This document shows, in pieces, positions 24,979 through 33,529 of a DNA stretch of 64,000 nt. Made by a program: the position numbers and the translations under genes. This DNA is from Candidatus Stoquefichus sp. SB1 (lineage in GTDB: Bacteria; Bacillota_I; Bacilli_A; Erysipelotrichales; Coprobacillaceae). The stretch is from the NCBI RefSeq assembly GCF_001244545.1, contig NZ_LN852692.1, positions 124,001-188,000 on the forward strand, given 5' to 3'. The notes beneath the pieces were generated by a model. It was not told the origin of the DNA. It worked only from the letters and a program-made list of their open reading frames with translations, and searched no databases. The stretch's first letter is position 1. The number at the start of each line of letters is the position of its first letter.

Positions 24979-26175
24979 ATGACAAAAGTTATGGCGGTAA
25001 ACGCAGGAAGCTCATCATTAAAATTTCAATTATTCAATATGCCAAGTGAAGAAGTGATTACTTCAGGTATTGTTGAAAGAATTGGAATGGATGATGGTAT
25101 TTTTACGATAAAATATAATGGAGAAAAGAAAACAACAACTTGTCCGATTCCTGATCATCAAGTGGCAGTTGATATGCTACTTAAAGCACTTGTTGAAGAA
25201 GGTGTTGTGAAAGAATTAAGTGAAATTAATGCGGTTGGACATCGTATTGTTCATGGTGGTGAATATTTTAGTGATAGTGCGGTTGTTGATGAAAGTGTTG
25301 TTGAAAAAGTGGAAGAACTTTGTGAATTAGCCCCTTTGCATAACCCAGCTCATTTGGTTGGATATCGTGCTTTTAAAGAGGCATTACCAGGAGTAGAACA
25401 TGTTTTTACATTTGATACTGCTTTCCATCAGACATTGGATCAAGAAAGATATTTATATCCATTGCCACTAGAATATTATACTGATTTAAAAGTCAGAAGA
25501 TATGGAGCACATGGAACAAGTCATAAATATGTTTCTGAACAGGCTATTGAAATGTTAGGGAAACCAAGAGGTTCACGTGTTATTGTTTGTCATCTTGGAA
25601 ATGGTGCTAGTATTTCAGCTGTTTTAGATGGAAAATGTATTGATACATCAATGGGATTTACTCCATTAGCTGGTGTTATGATGGGAACACGCTGTGGTGA
25701 TGTTGATCCATCAATTATGCCATATTTATGTAAAAAATTAAACAAAACACCAGATGAAGTCTTAGATATTTACAATAAAAAATCTGGAATGCTAGGAATT
25801 TCTGGTATTTCTTCAGATTCTCGAGATATTGAAAATGCTTTGTTTAAAGAAGGCGATGAAAGAGCTTTATTAACTGGTTTATTATATGCCCGTATTGTCT
25901 CTAAATATATTGGTGCCTATTATGCAGAACTTGGTGGTTGTGATGCTATTGCATTTACAGCTGGTGTTGGTGAAAATGCAGCTTATTTAAGACGTATTAT
26001 TATTGATGATGTTTCTAAAGCATTTGGTGTATTCTTAGATGAAGAATTAAATGCTGTCAGAAGTTCAGAAAACAGAGTGATTTCTCATCAATATTCACAA
26101 ATCAAAGTTATGGTTATTCCAACAAATGAAGAAGTGATGATTGCAAGAGACACAGTGAGATTATTGAAATTATAG
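24979..26175 (+). CDS. ackA: Acetate kinase
   Basis: 399 residues, full length. MAVNAGSSSLKFQLF near the start, HGGEYF near 88, HLGNGAS near 206 and FTAGVGENA near 325 are the ASKHA-fold phosphate and substrate motifs. It makes ATP and acetate from acetyl phosphate, the last step of fermentative acetate formation. No phosphotransacetylase gene is adjacent. ATG 24979 has GTAGGAGGA upstream; an ATG 105 bases earlier in frame lies within the SASP terminator and is rejected. It is monocistronic with promoter and terminator. Confidence 0.96.
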   Translation: MTKVMAVNAGSSSLKFQLFNMPSEEVITSGIVERIGMDDGIFTIKYNGEKKTTTCPIPDHQVAVDMLLKALVEEGVVKELSEINAVGHRIVHGGEYFSDSAVVDESVVEKVEELCELAPLHNPAHLVGYRAFKEALPGVEHVFTFDTAFHQTLDQERYLYPLPLEYYTDLKVRRYGAHGTSHKYVSEQAIEMLGKPRGSRVIVCHLGNGASISAVLDGKCIDTSMGFTPLAGVMMGTRCGDVDPSIMPYLCKKLNKTPDEVLDIYNKKSGMLGISGISSDSRDIENALFKEGDERALLTGLLYARIVSKYIGAYYAELGGCDAIAFTAGVGENAAYLRRIIIDDVSKAFGVFLDEELNAVRSSENRVISHQYSQIKVMVIPTNEEVMIARDTVRLLKL

Positions 26176-26197
26176 AAGAACGCAAGTTCTTCTTTTT
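26174..26197 (+). terminator. ackA terminator
   Basis: AGAAGAAC (26174-26181) pairs with GTTCTTCT (26186-26193) around a GCAA tetraloop, then a T-run. It overlaps the ackA stop. Confidence 0.85.
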
Positions 26198-26314
26198 GAT
26201 TTATGAGAAAAAGAGAAGATAACTAAAGATTATAGAGGCTTATTTAGAAATAATTGTTGTTCAAGGTTCATATTAAGGACATTCTATGATATTATATTGA
26301 TTAGGGTGATAATT

Positions 26315-27238
26315 ATGGATAGGATATTAAAAGTAAGAAAAGAATATGATCAGATTGTTATTTATAGACATGTTAATCCGGATTTAGATGCTTTTGGGTC
26401 ACAACTAGGAATGTATTGGACTTTAAAAACATTATTTCCACAAAAAAATATTGTTTTAGCGGGGGAGATGGAAAGTGATTTATTAAGACTTTTTCCACCT
26501 TTTGAAACAGATCAACTGATCAAAGGCTCAACACTAGGCGTTGTTTTAGACACAGCCAACCGTGAACGCATTGATGGTGATATCACAATCTGTGATAAGA
26601 TTTTAAAGATAGATCATCATATTGTTGTTGATTCATATGGTGATATTAATATTGAGGATGTTCATGCTTCTTCATGTAGTGAAATTGTTGCATTGCTGAT
26701 GAAAGAAGGACGAGTTCAAATGCCAGTGAATGCTGCAGCATCTTTGTATTTAGGCATTATTGGTGATAGTAATCGTTTTTTATATAGTTCAACATCTCAA
26801 AAAACATTCGAGGCTGCTGCTTATTTATTGGATGCAGGAATTCACATTGATGAGTTGTATCAGGCACTCTATATGCGAAATAAAAGGGATTTAGAAGTGA
26901 CGAGATTTATTTATAACAATTATCATGAAGATGGTGAAATTGCTTGGTATTATTTGAGTACAGAGGATTTAAAAACATTGCAGATTACGCGTTCACAAGG
27001 TTCTAATTATGTGAATACATTAGCCAATTATAAAGAATTTAAAATTTGGATGGCCATTACTCAAAATGATCTAGAAAATAATTATCGTGTCAGCATTCGA
27101 AGTCGTGATGTTGCTATTAATGAAATAGCAAATGAGTTTAGAGGTGGCGGACATGCTTTTGCAAGTGGAGCGACGCTTGTATCGTTAGATGAATTAAAAA
27201 TGTTAGTTGGGAAATTAAAGGAGAAATTAAATGGATAA
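26315..27238 (+). CDS. DHH-family phosphoesterase (NrnA-like oligoribonuclease / pAp phosphatase)
   Basis: 307 residues. The metal-binding motifs of the DHH/DHHA1 superfamily are visible: RHVNPDLDAFGSQ near 18-30, DTAN near 80, KIDHHIVVD near 102-110 (the DHH triad), and the DHHA1 tail with FRGGGHAFASGATL near 275. NrnA-type enzymes degrade 2-5-mer RNAs (including pGpG) and dephosphorylate pAp; cyclic di-AMP-related activity is an alternative in this superfamily. ATG 26315 follows AGGGTG. Its last eight bases overlap the start of the next gene, so the two are cotranscribed. Confidence 0.87.
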   Translation: MDRILKVRKEYDQIVIYRHVNPDLDAFGSQLGMYWTLKTLFPQKNIVLAGEMESDLLRLFPPFETDQLIKGSTLGVVLDTANRERIDGDITICDKILKIDHHIVVDSYGDINIEDVHASSCSEIVALLMKEGRVQMPVNAAASLYLGIIGDSNRFLYSSTSQKTFEAAAYLLDAGIHIDELYQALYMRNKRDLEVTRFIYNNYHEDGEIAWYYLSTEDLKTLQITRSQGSNYVNTLANYKEFKIWMAITQNDLENNYRVSIRSRDVAINEIANEFRGGGHAFASGATLVSLDELKMLVGKLKEKLNG

Positions 27239-28886
27239 AATATTTGAAAGATTTTTTGGGAGAGTGACAGAAAATCAACAAGGAGATTTCTTTCGCAATC
27301 GGACTCCTCGTAAAGGTGGTTCAATTAAGGCGTTTGTTATTGTTTTGATTTTCTTTTTAGTGGCAGAGTATTTCACATTGTTGCCAGTTAATTTAAGATC
27401 ACCAGACTTTGTCTTTTTCTTAAGTTTATGTATCATTGTGTTTATTGGTTTAAGAAGTTTATTTAATGCTGCTTTTGATAAAATCAATAAAGTTCTTTTA
27501 GGTGTTGCGGCACTTTTGATTGCGTATGTTTTTATTGGACAATTAATCAGTTCGCCTATTTTTCATGCTTCAAGTTATCAAAAACAATTAAATGTTGATA
27601 AAGATGCTGATTTTTTTGCAGATAATGAGAAAGTGAATTATCAGTCTATTCCAGTTGTAGATAAAGATAGTGCGGAACGTTTAGGTGATCGTAAGATGGG
27701 TGAGATTGTTGACTATGTTTCACAATTTGAAGTTGATGATGAGTATGGTCAAATCAATTATAATGATAAACCTTTTAGAGTGACAACGATTTCTTATAGT
27801 GATCTTATTAAATGGTTTACAAATCATGGTGAAGGATTACCTGCTTATATACGTGTAGATATGGTCACTCAGGAAAGTGAAGTTGTTCGATTAAAAGAAG
27901 GAATGAAATATTCTCATTCAGATATGTTCTTTAGAAATATTAATCGTCATATTCGTCTTCATTATCCAACAAAAATGGTTGAAAATCCATCATTTGAAAT
28001 AGATGATGATGGACATCCTTATTGGATTGCACCAACTTATACTTATAAAATTGGATTGTTTGGTGGTAAAGATATTACAGGTGCTATTTTAGTGGATGCA
28101 ATTAATGGAGAAAGTCAATATTATGATATAGAAAAAGTACCAACATGGGTGGATCGTGTTTATCCTTCAGACTTATTATTAAGTCAATTACAAAATTGGG
28201 GAAAATATACAAATGGTTATTTTAATACATTGTTCTCTCAAAAAGGTGTTTTAAAACCAACTGATGGTTACAATTATATCGCATTAAATGATGATGTTTA
28301 TTTATATACTGGTTTGACATCTGTTTCAAGTGATGCATCTAATGTTGGATTCGCTTTAATCAATATGCGTACAAAAGAGGCTAAATATTATGCAATTAGT
28401 GGGGCTGAAGAATTCTCAGCAATGTCATCTGCAGAAGGAAAGGTTCAGAATTTAAAATATACGGCTACATTCCCAATTTTAATTAATGCTGGAGGACAGC
28501 CAACATACTTTATGTCTTTAAAAGATAGTGCTGGATTAGTCAAACAATATGCTTTTGTAAGTGTTGAAAATTATCAGATTGTAGCCACTGGTGAGAGTGT
28601 TGCTGCGGCTGAAAAAGAGTATTATAAATTATTAAATGATAATGGTAAGGTGAAAGTTGATTTTGATTCTAAGACGATTACTGCTAAAATCACAGCTATT
28701 CAAGAAGCAGTTGTCAATGGAAATTCAAATTATTATTTCCAATTAGAAGGTGAAAAGAAAACATTTATTGCACCAATATCTTTAAATAGTCAGTTACCTT
28801 TATTAAAGGCTGGACAGTCAGTAACAATTGAATATGTAGATGATGAGTCAACAAGTCAGACTGTATCATCTATTCAAATACAATAA
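27231..28886 (+). CDS. Large membrane-anchored protein of unknown function
   Basis: 551 residues. Three hydrophobic segments near the N-terminus (about 31-52, 58-78 and 84-104) are followed by an extracytoplasmic domain of about 440 residues with many Tyr, Asp and Gly. It contains PepSY-like strand patterns (PYWIAPTYTYKIGLFGGKD; GAILVDAINGESQYYDIEKVP), suggesting a repeated small alpha/beta domain, but no family could be named. The gene is coupled to the DHH phosphoesterase before it and ends 19 bases before the Sel1-repeat gene. The start has a GGAGAAATTAA RBS. Function unknown; envelope-associated is as far as the sequence goes. Confidence 0.7.
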   Translation: MDKIFERFFGRVTENQQGDFFRNRTPRKGGSIKAFVIVLIFFLVAEYFTLLPVNLRSPDFVFFLSLCIIVFIGLRSLFNAAFDKINKVLLGVAALLIAYVFIGQLISSPIFHASSYQKQLNVDKDADFFADNEKVNYQSIPVVDKDSAERLGDRKMGEIVDYVSQFEVDDEYGQINYNDKPFRVTTISYSDLIKWFTNHGEGLPAYIRVDMVTQESEVVRLKEGMKYSHSDMFFRNINRHIRLHYPTKMVENPSFEIDDDGHPYWIAPTYTYKIGLFGGKDITGAILVDAINGESQYYDIEKVPTWVDRVYPSDLLLSQLQNWGKYTNGYFNTLFSQKGVLKPTDGYNYIALNDDVYLYTGLTSVSSDASNVGFALINMRTKEAKYYAISGAEEFSAMSSAEGKVQNLKYTATFPILINAGGQPTYFMSLKDSAGLVKQYAFVSVENYQIVATGESVAAAEKEYYKLLNDNGKVKVDFDSKTITAKITAIQEAVVNGNSNYYFQLEGEKKTFIAPISLNSQLPLLKAGQSVTIEYVDDESTSQTVSSIQIQ

Positions 28887-28905
28887 TGATGATGGAGGGG
28901 AAAAG

Positions 28906-31900
28906 ATGAACGAATTGATGGATCGTTTAAAAATGTATGAACCATTGTTTGGACAATGGAAAGTTGATTTTATTGCAATGAATTATGAAGATATGGCTTG
29001 GGTTTATTTGATTGATGATCGTGGTAGTGAAAATGAGTATGCATTGATGAAGGTCAAAACTATTCAGTGTGCTGAAGGTGAAGTTGAAAGAAATGTTTAT
29101 GATCTGATGATGAAGTATGATGTGATGACATTCCCAGATTTAACAAATTCACCTTATTTGCAAGAGGAACATTATTATATTGAAAATGATAATCAGATTG
29201 TTGGCACTGATATATGTTTATTATCTGCTATTTCACAGTTAGAAGATGAAGAAACGCCTTTATTAGAAGAGGATTTATTTCAATTGGCACTGAAATATAT
29301 GAATGGTAATGAACGTGTTCAAGATGAATATCATGCTTATGAATTATATGAGAAAGCAGCACGCAGCAATCATGCAAAATCTATTTGTTCTTTAGGTTAT
29401 ATGAATGAAGTAGGACTAGGAACACCTATCGATAAAGAAAAAGCAGTAGCTTATTATCATCAGGCAGCTGATCTTGATGATGAAATTGCAGCCTGTAATT
29501 ATGCGTTTTGCTGTTTTGAAGGAATCGGTTGTGAAGTCAATGATGAACAAGCTTTTGAATATTTTGAAAAAGCAGCAGCAAAAAATCATCCTCGTGCTTT
29601 GTTTTATTTAGGAGAATGTTATTGTTTTGGTAGAGGTGTCGATAAAGATGAAATGAAGGCTATGACACATTATAAACAGGCTGCCGATTTAGGTTTTACA
29701 CAAGCCAAATATAGTGTTGGATATTGCTATGAATATGGTATTGGCGTTCCACAGGATTTAAGTTCTGCTGCTTCTTGGTATCAGGAAGCTGCTAATGAGG
29801 GATTAGAAGTCGCACAATTGCAATTAGGTTATTTTTATGAAGCTGGTGAAGGTGTTGAACAAAATCCTGAATTAGCTGTCTATTGGTATCAACAGGCATC
29901 TGATCGTAATTATGCTCCTGCTCACTGCTATCTGGCTTATTGTTATGAAATGGGTATTGGTGTTGAAAAAGATTTAGCTAAGGCTAAAGAACTTTATTTA
30001 CGTAGTGCCAATATGGGTTATCCTCGTGCGATGATGTCATATGGAAAAATGATTGAAGAAGAAAACATGCCATTAGCTATGGAATATTTAAAACGTAGTG
30101 CTGATATTGGTTATGTCTATGCAATGTGTAAATACTCTTACTATCTTGAAAATGGAATTGGAGTAGAAAAAAATGAGAGTTTAGCTTTTGATTATTGTCA
30201 AAGAGCTGCCGAAATAGGTGACTCAGGAGCCTTGTGTACATTGGGATTCTATTATGAAAATGGAATTGGTTGTGAAAGAGATTTACAAAAAGCATTTGAA
30301 TATTATCAACAATCAACTGATGCTGGAAGTTTACGTGGTATGACCAATTTAGGTTATTGCTATGAAGTAGGGATTGGAACAGAAATAAATGAAAAGAAAG
30401 CCGTTGAAACATATGAACAGGCAGCGGCTCTAGATTATGATGTTGCCTTATGTAATTTGGGTTACTGTTATGAAGTAGGAATTGGTGTTGAAAAAAATCT
30501 TCAAAAGGCTAAAGGTTATTATGAGCGTGCAGCCGCACAAAATAATTTACGTGCATTATGTAATTTAGGTTATTTATATGAACAAGGAATTGATGGCGAA
30601 CCTGATTTTACAAAAGCGAGAGAACTATATGAAGAAGCAGCTCAATATAATTATACACGTGCCCTTTGTAATTTAGGTTATTTATATGATGAAGGTATTG
30701 GGGTCGAACGTGATCCTGAAAAGTCTTTTGATTATTATAATAAGGCAGCTGATTTAGGTGATCCTGTTGCGATGTGTACGATTGGTTATTTTTATGAAAA
30801 TGGACTTGGTTGTCAACAAGATTTGCATAAAGCTATTGAATATTATCAGATGTCTAGTGATGGCGGAAATTTACGTGGAACTACAAATTTAGGTTATTGT
30901 TATGAAGCGGGAATTGGAACAGAAGTTGATAAACAAAAGGCTTTTGAAATCTATAAAATGGCAGCGGATAGAGGATATGATGTTGCACAATGTAATTTAG
31001 GATATTGCTATGAAACAGGAATTGGTGTTGAAAAAGATATTTTAAAAGCTAAAGAATATTATGAACTTGCTGGAAAACAGAATAATCTTCGTGCGTTATG
31101 TAATTTAGGTTATTTATATGAATTAGGAATTGATGGTGCACCAGATTTTATTAAAGCTAAAGAATTATATGAACAAGCTGCACAATTTAACTACACACGT
31201 GCATTATGTAATTTGGGATTGTTCTATGAAGAAGGAACGGGTGTTGAAACCAATCCTCAAAAAGCTGTTGAATATTATCAAAAAGCAGCTGACTTGGGTG
31301 ATGAAGTTGCGCAGTGTAATCTGGGTTATTGTTATGAAAATGGAATTGGTGTCACTGTTGATATGCAACAAGCCAAACATTATTATGAACTAGCAGCTCA
31401 GGCACATTATCCTCGTGCCCTTTGTAATTTAGGGTTAATCTATGAATTAGGAAATGCTGGAGAAGTGGATGAGAATAAAGCTTTTACTTATTATCAGGAA
31501 GCTGCTCAGGCGCATTATCCACCAGCAATCTGTAATCTGGCTTGTTGTTATGAAGATGGTATTGGTGTTGATATTGATTTGAAAAAGGCTTTACATCTTT
31601 ATCAGGAAGCCGCTCAAGCTTCTTCGGCACGTGGATATTATAATCTTGGACGTTTTTACGAATATGGAATAGCAGGAGAGCCCGATTATTCTCAAGCAAT
31701 GGAAAATTATTTAAAATCACATGAGATGGGATATTTAGATGCAACGGTTTCAATTGGTTATATGTATGAAGCTGGTCGAGGTGTTCCACAGGATTATGAC
31801 AAAGCTGTTGAGTTTTATACAGAAGCTAAAAATGCTGACTTTTCAAGAGGTTATTATGCTTTAGGAAATATGTATAAAGTTGGTCTAGGAGTATCAAAAG

Positions 31901-32364
31901 ACACAGCCCAGGCCATTGAATATTTCCGTATTGCTGCTGATAAAGGACATGTTTCAGCAATGTATAATTTGGCTGTTTTGTATGATTTTGAAGCAGAAGA
32001 ACAATATCGTGATATGGAAAAGGCGATTGAATACTATCAGCGTGCAGTAGCTCGAGGTCATTGTGGTGCAATGAATAATTTAGGTGTATGCTATAAAGAA
32101 GGAGACGGTGTCAAGATTAATTTTGATGAAGCGTTTAAACTGTTTGCTGATGCAGCTAAAGGACATGATGAACATGCTTATCTCAACCTTGCACGTGCTT
32201 ATACTTATGGTCAAGGGACTGACATTGATTTAACAGCTGCAAAAGAGTGGTGTCAAAAAGCGATTGATTGTGAAATTAATGATGCTGATGAACTCATGAA
32301 GGAAATTGAATCAAAATCTCAAAGTAAAAAAGGATTTTCAATTTTTAAAAGAAAAAAACATTAA
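28906..32364 (+). CDS. Giant Sel1-repeat (TPR-like) protein with degenerate kinase-like N-terminus
   Basis: 1152 residues. From about residue 125 to 1130 it is a chain of roughly 28 Sel1-like repeats of 36 residues, with the recurring pattern ALCNLGYCYE-x-GIGVE-x-D-x-x-KA-x-x-YY-x-x-AA. These form a solenoid for protein-protein contacts. Five-repeat blocks are themselves duplicated with a 540-base (180-residue) period around 30222-31301. The first 125 residues are different; MYEPLFGQWKVDF and ENEYALMKVKTIQ resemble the start of a Ser/Thr kinase N-lobe, without a Gly-rich loop or a catalytic lobe. The C-terminus is basic (FSIFKRKKH). ATG 28906 follows GGAGGGG. No signal peptide, so it is probably cytoplasmic. 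Partner unknown. Confidence 0.85.
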   Translation: MNELMDRLKMYEPLFGQWKVDFIAMNYEDMAWVYLIDDRGSENEYALMKVKTIQCAEGEVERNVYDLMMKYDVMTFPDLTNSPYLQEEHYYIENDNQIVGTDICLLSAISQLEDEETPLLEEDLFQLALKYMNGNERVQDEYHAYELYEKAARSNHAKSICSLGYMNEVGLGTPIDKEKAVAYYHQAADLDDEIAACNYAFCCFEGIGCEVNDEQAFEYFEKAAAKNHPRALFYLGECYCFGRGVDKDEMKAMTHYKQAADLGFTQAKYSVGYCYEYGIGVPQDLSSAASWYQEAANEGLEVAQLQLGYFYEAGEGVEQNPELAVYWYQQASDRNYAPAHCYLAYCYEMGIGVEKDLAKAKELYLRSANMGYPRAMMSYGKMIEEENMPLAMEYLKRSADIGYVYAMCKYSYYLENGIGVEKNESLAFDYCQRAAEIGDSGALCTLGFYYENGIGCERDLQKAFEYYQQSTDAGSLRGMTNLGYCYEVGIGTEINEKKAVETYEQAAALDYDVALCNLGYCYEVGIGVEKNLQKAKGYYERAAAQNNLRALCNLGYLYEQGIDGEPDFTKARELYEEAAQYNYTRALCNLGYLYDEGIGVERDPEKSFDYYNKAADLGDPVAMCTIGYFYENGLGCQQDLHKAIEYYQMSSDGGNLRGTTNLGYCYEAGIGTEVDKQKAFEIYKMAADRGYDVAQCNLGYCYETGIGVEKDILKAKEYYELAGKQNNLRALCNLGYLYELGIDGAPDFIKAKELYEQAAQFNYTRALCNLGLFYEEGTGVETNPQKAVEYYQKAADLGDEVAQCNLGYCYENGIGVTVDMQQAKHYYELAAQAHYPRALCNLGLIYELGNAGEVDENKAFTYYQEAAQAHYPPAICNLACCYEDGIGVDIDLKKALHLYQEAAQASSARGYYNLGRFYEYGIAGEPDYSQAMENYLKSHEMGYLDATVSIGYMYEAGRGVPQDYDKAVEFYTEAKNADFSRGYYALGNMYKVGLGVSKDTAQAIEYFRIAADKGHVSAMYNLAVLYDFEAEEQYRDMEKAIEYYQRAVARGHCGAMNNLGVCYKEGDGVKINFDEAFKLFADAAKGHDEHAYLNLARAYTYGQGTDIDLTAAKEWCQKAIDCEINDADELMKEIESKSQSKKGFSIFKRKKH

Positions 32365-32371
32365 TAAATAT

Positions 32372-32414
32372 AAAAATAGCATTTATTCTCGTTTTGAGAT
32401 GAAATGCTATTTTT
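32372..32414. terminator. Bidirectional terminator between convergent genes
   Basis: A 13-bp perfect stem (32372-32384 with 32402-32414) flanked by A-runs on the left and T-runs on the right, so it can end transcription from both strands. It serves the Sel1 gene and the small broken gene on the minus strand. Confidence 0.88.
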
Positions 32415-32447
32415 ATTTGTTTGATTCCAAAATATTTTTAAGATGAT

Positions 32448-32617
32448 TCAGATGTAAGGACCAATCAAAACGACATAAACATTAATAATAATCATATCAA
32501 CTATATTTAATTCCCAAATAGAAAGATGTGAAAAGAATTTGTAGACCAATGATGTACTGAGACGAAAGTATAGCCATGACAAAAAAGGCCATAGAAAATA
32601 AGTTTTATATTTTTCAT
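32448..32617 (-). pseudogene. Small membrane protein gene disrupted by a one-base deletion in an A-run
   Basis: On the minus strand ATG 32617 follows AAGAGG at a good distance. As sequenced the frame continues as MKNIKLIFYG and stops after about 36 codons. Inserting one A into the A5 run just after the ATG (32614-32610) opens a 56-residue frame beginning MKKYKTYFLWPFLSWLYF and ending VVLIGPYI, with two hydrophobic stretches. It reads like a genuine small membrane protein. The TGA stop at 32450-32448 is followed by more in-frame coding-like sequence (IILKIFWNQ), so it may also be a mutated TGG. Alternatives: pseudogene, homopolymer phase variation, or a sequencing error. It ends before the bidirectional terminator, as expected for a convergent gene. 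Confidence 0.45.
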
Positions 32618-32811
32618 GATAACCTCTTTTTTGGTTTGACTGATTTATATCAAAAATGATGAATTCCTAGACTATGATTTTTATCAATGTTTTTTTGACA
32701 TTGATAAAAGCAAAAAAGAGCAGGGTTGTTCAAAGTCAAATGGATTTTTTGATGATGGTCTGTAATGTTGCTTTTGTTCATGAAATATATTGATAAATAT
32801 AGGAATTTATT

Positions 32812-32832
32812 TGTAATTATGATATAATTACA
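32812..32832 (+). promoter_or_regulatory. Promoter of the two-component system with a 21-bp palindrome over the -10
   Basis: TGATATAAT (32820-32828) is an extended -10. It lies in a perfect palindrome, TGTAATTAT-GAT-ATAATTACA (32812-32832), which looks like a dimeric regulator binding site, possibly for autoregulation by the response regulator. Confidence 0.5.
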
Positions 32833-32854
32833 AAATGAATTGAGGTGTATAATC

Positions 32855-33529
32855 ATGAAATCAAAAATATTAGTGGTGGATGATGAAGAACATATTAGAG
32901 AACTGATCCGTTTTTATTTAGATAAAGAAGGATTTTCTGTAATGGAAGCTTCTAATGGAGAGGATGCTTTAGAACTCCTTGAAAATGAATATATAGATTT
33001 AGCAATCGTTGATATTATGATGCCAGTTATGGATGGTTTTCAATTGGTTGAAGAGATGAAAGAATTTAAAGATATTCCAGTGATTATGTTAACTGCAAAA
33101 TCACAGTCATCTGATAAATTAAGAGGTTTTTCTTTAGGAATAGATGATTATGTGACAAAGCCTTTTGATCCTGATGAACTTTTAGCGAGAGTCAAAACTA
33201 TTTTAAAACGTTATAGTATTAATAGTCAAAATATTGTACAGATTAAAGATGTTGTTTTTGATGGAGATAAATATGAAATTCGTTATCATGATGAGACAAT
33301 TCATTTACCATTAAAACAATTTGAATTGGCTTTTGAATTGGCTAAAAATCCTAATCAGATTTTTACTCGTGAACAGCTGATTGAGAAAATATGGGGAATG
33401 GATTATGATGGGTTTGATCGAACAGTTGATGTTCATATTAAACGTATTCGAGAAAATTTAGGACATTTGCCAGGTTTTAAAGTTGTGACAGTGAGAGGTC
33501 TAGGATATAAAATTGAGGTTGAACAATGA
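32855..33529 (+). CDS. OmpR/PhoB-family response regulator
   Basis: 225 residues. The receiver domain (1-115) has the acidic pocket DDEE at 9-12, the phosphorylated D53 in IVDIMMPVMDG, and K103 in DDYVTKPFDPDEL. The winged-helix DNA-binding domain (about 130-225) ends GFDRTVDVHIKRIREN and VRGLGYKIE. It is coupled to the histidine kinase by a four-base overlap. ATG 32855 follows GAGGTG. The target genes are not visible. No neighbouring transporter or wall gene hints at the signal, so it is left unnamed. Confidence 0.93.
   Translation: MKSKILVVDDEEHIRELIRFYLDKEGFSVMEASNGEDALELLENEYIDLAIVDIMMPVMDGFQLVEEMKEFKDIPVIMLTAKSQSSDKLRGFSLGIDDYVTKPFDPDELLARVKTILKRYSINSQNIVQIKDVVFDGDKYEIRYHDETIHLPLKQFELAFELAKNPNQIFTREQLIEKIWGMDYDGFDRTVDVHIKRIRENLGHLPGFKVVTVRGLGYKIEVEQ

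Noticed and set aside
30077-30412. Long minus-strand open frames inside the Sel1, topA, smc and ruvB genes as possible antisense genes
   Set aside because: They lie opposite well-supported coding sequence, have unlikely composition (His, Gln or Leu runs) and no good ribosome binding sites. They are shadows of codon bias.
28906-32364. Regular repeats suggestive of a CRISPR array or satellite DNA
   Set aside because: The 108-base periodicity is a coding repeat (36-residue Sel1 units) in one long open frame; spacers and identical direct repeats are absent.
32650-32856. Minus-strand 68-residue open frame upstream of the response regulator
   Set aside because: It overlaps the response regulator promoter and start, has no ribosome binding site and reads as non-protein-like sequence.
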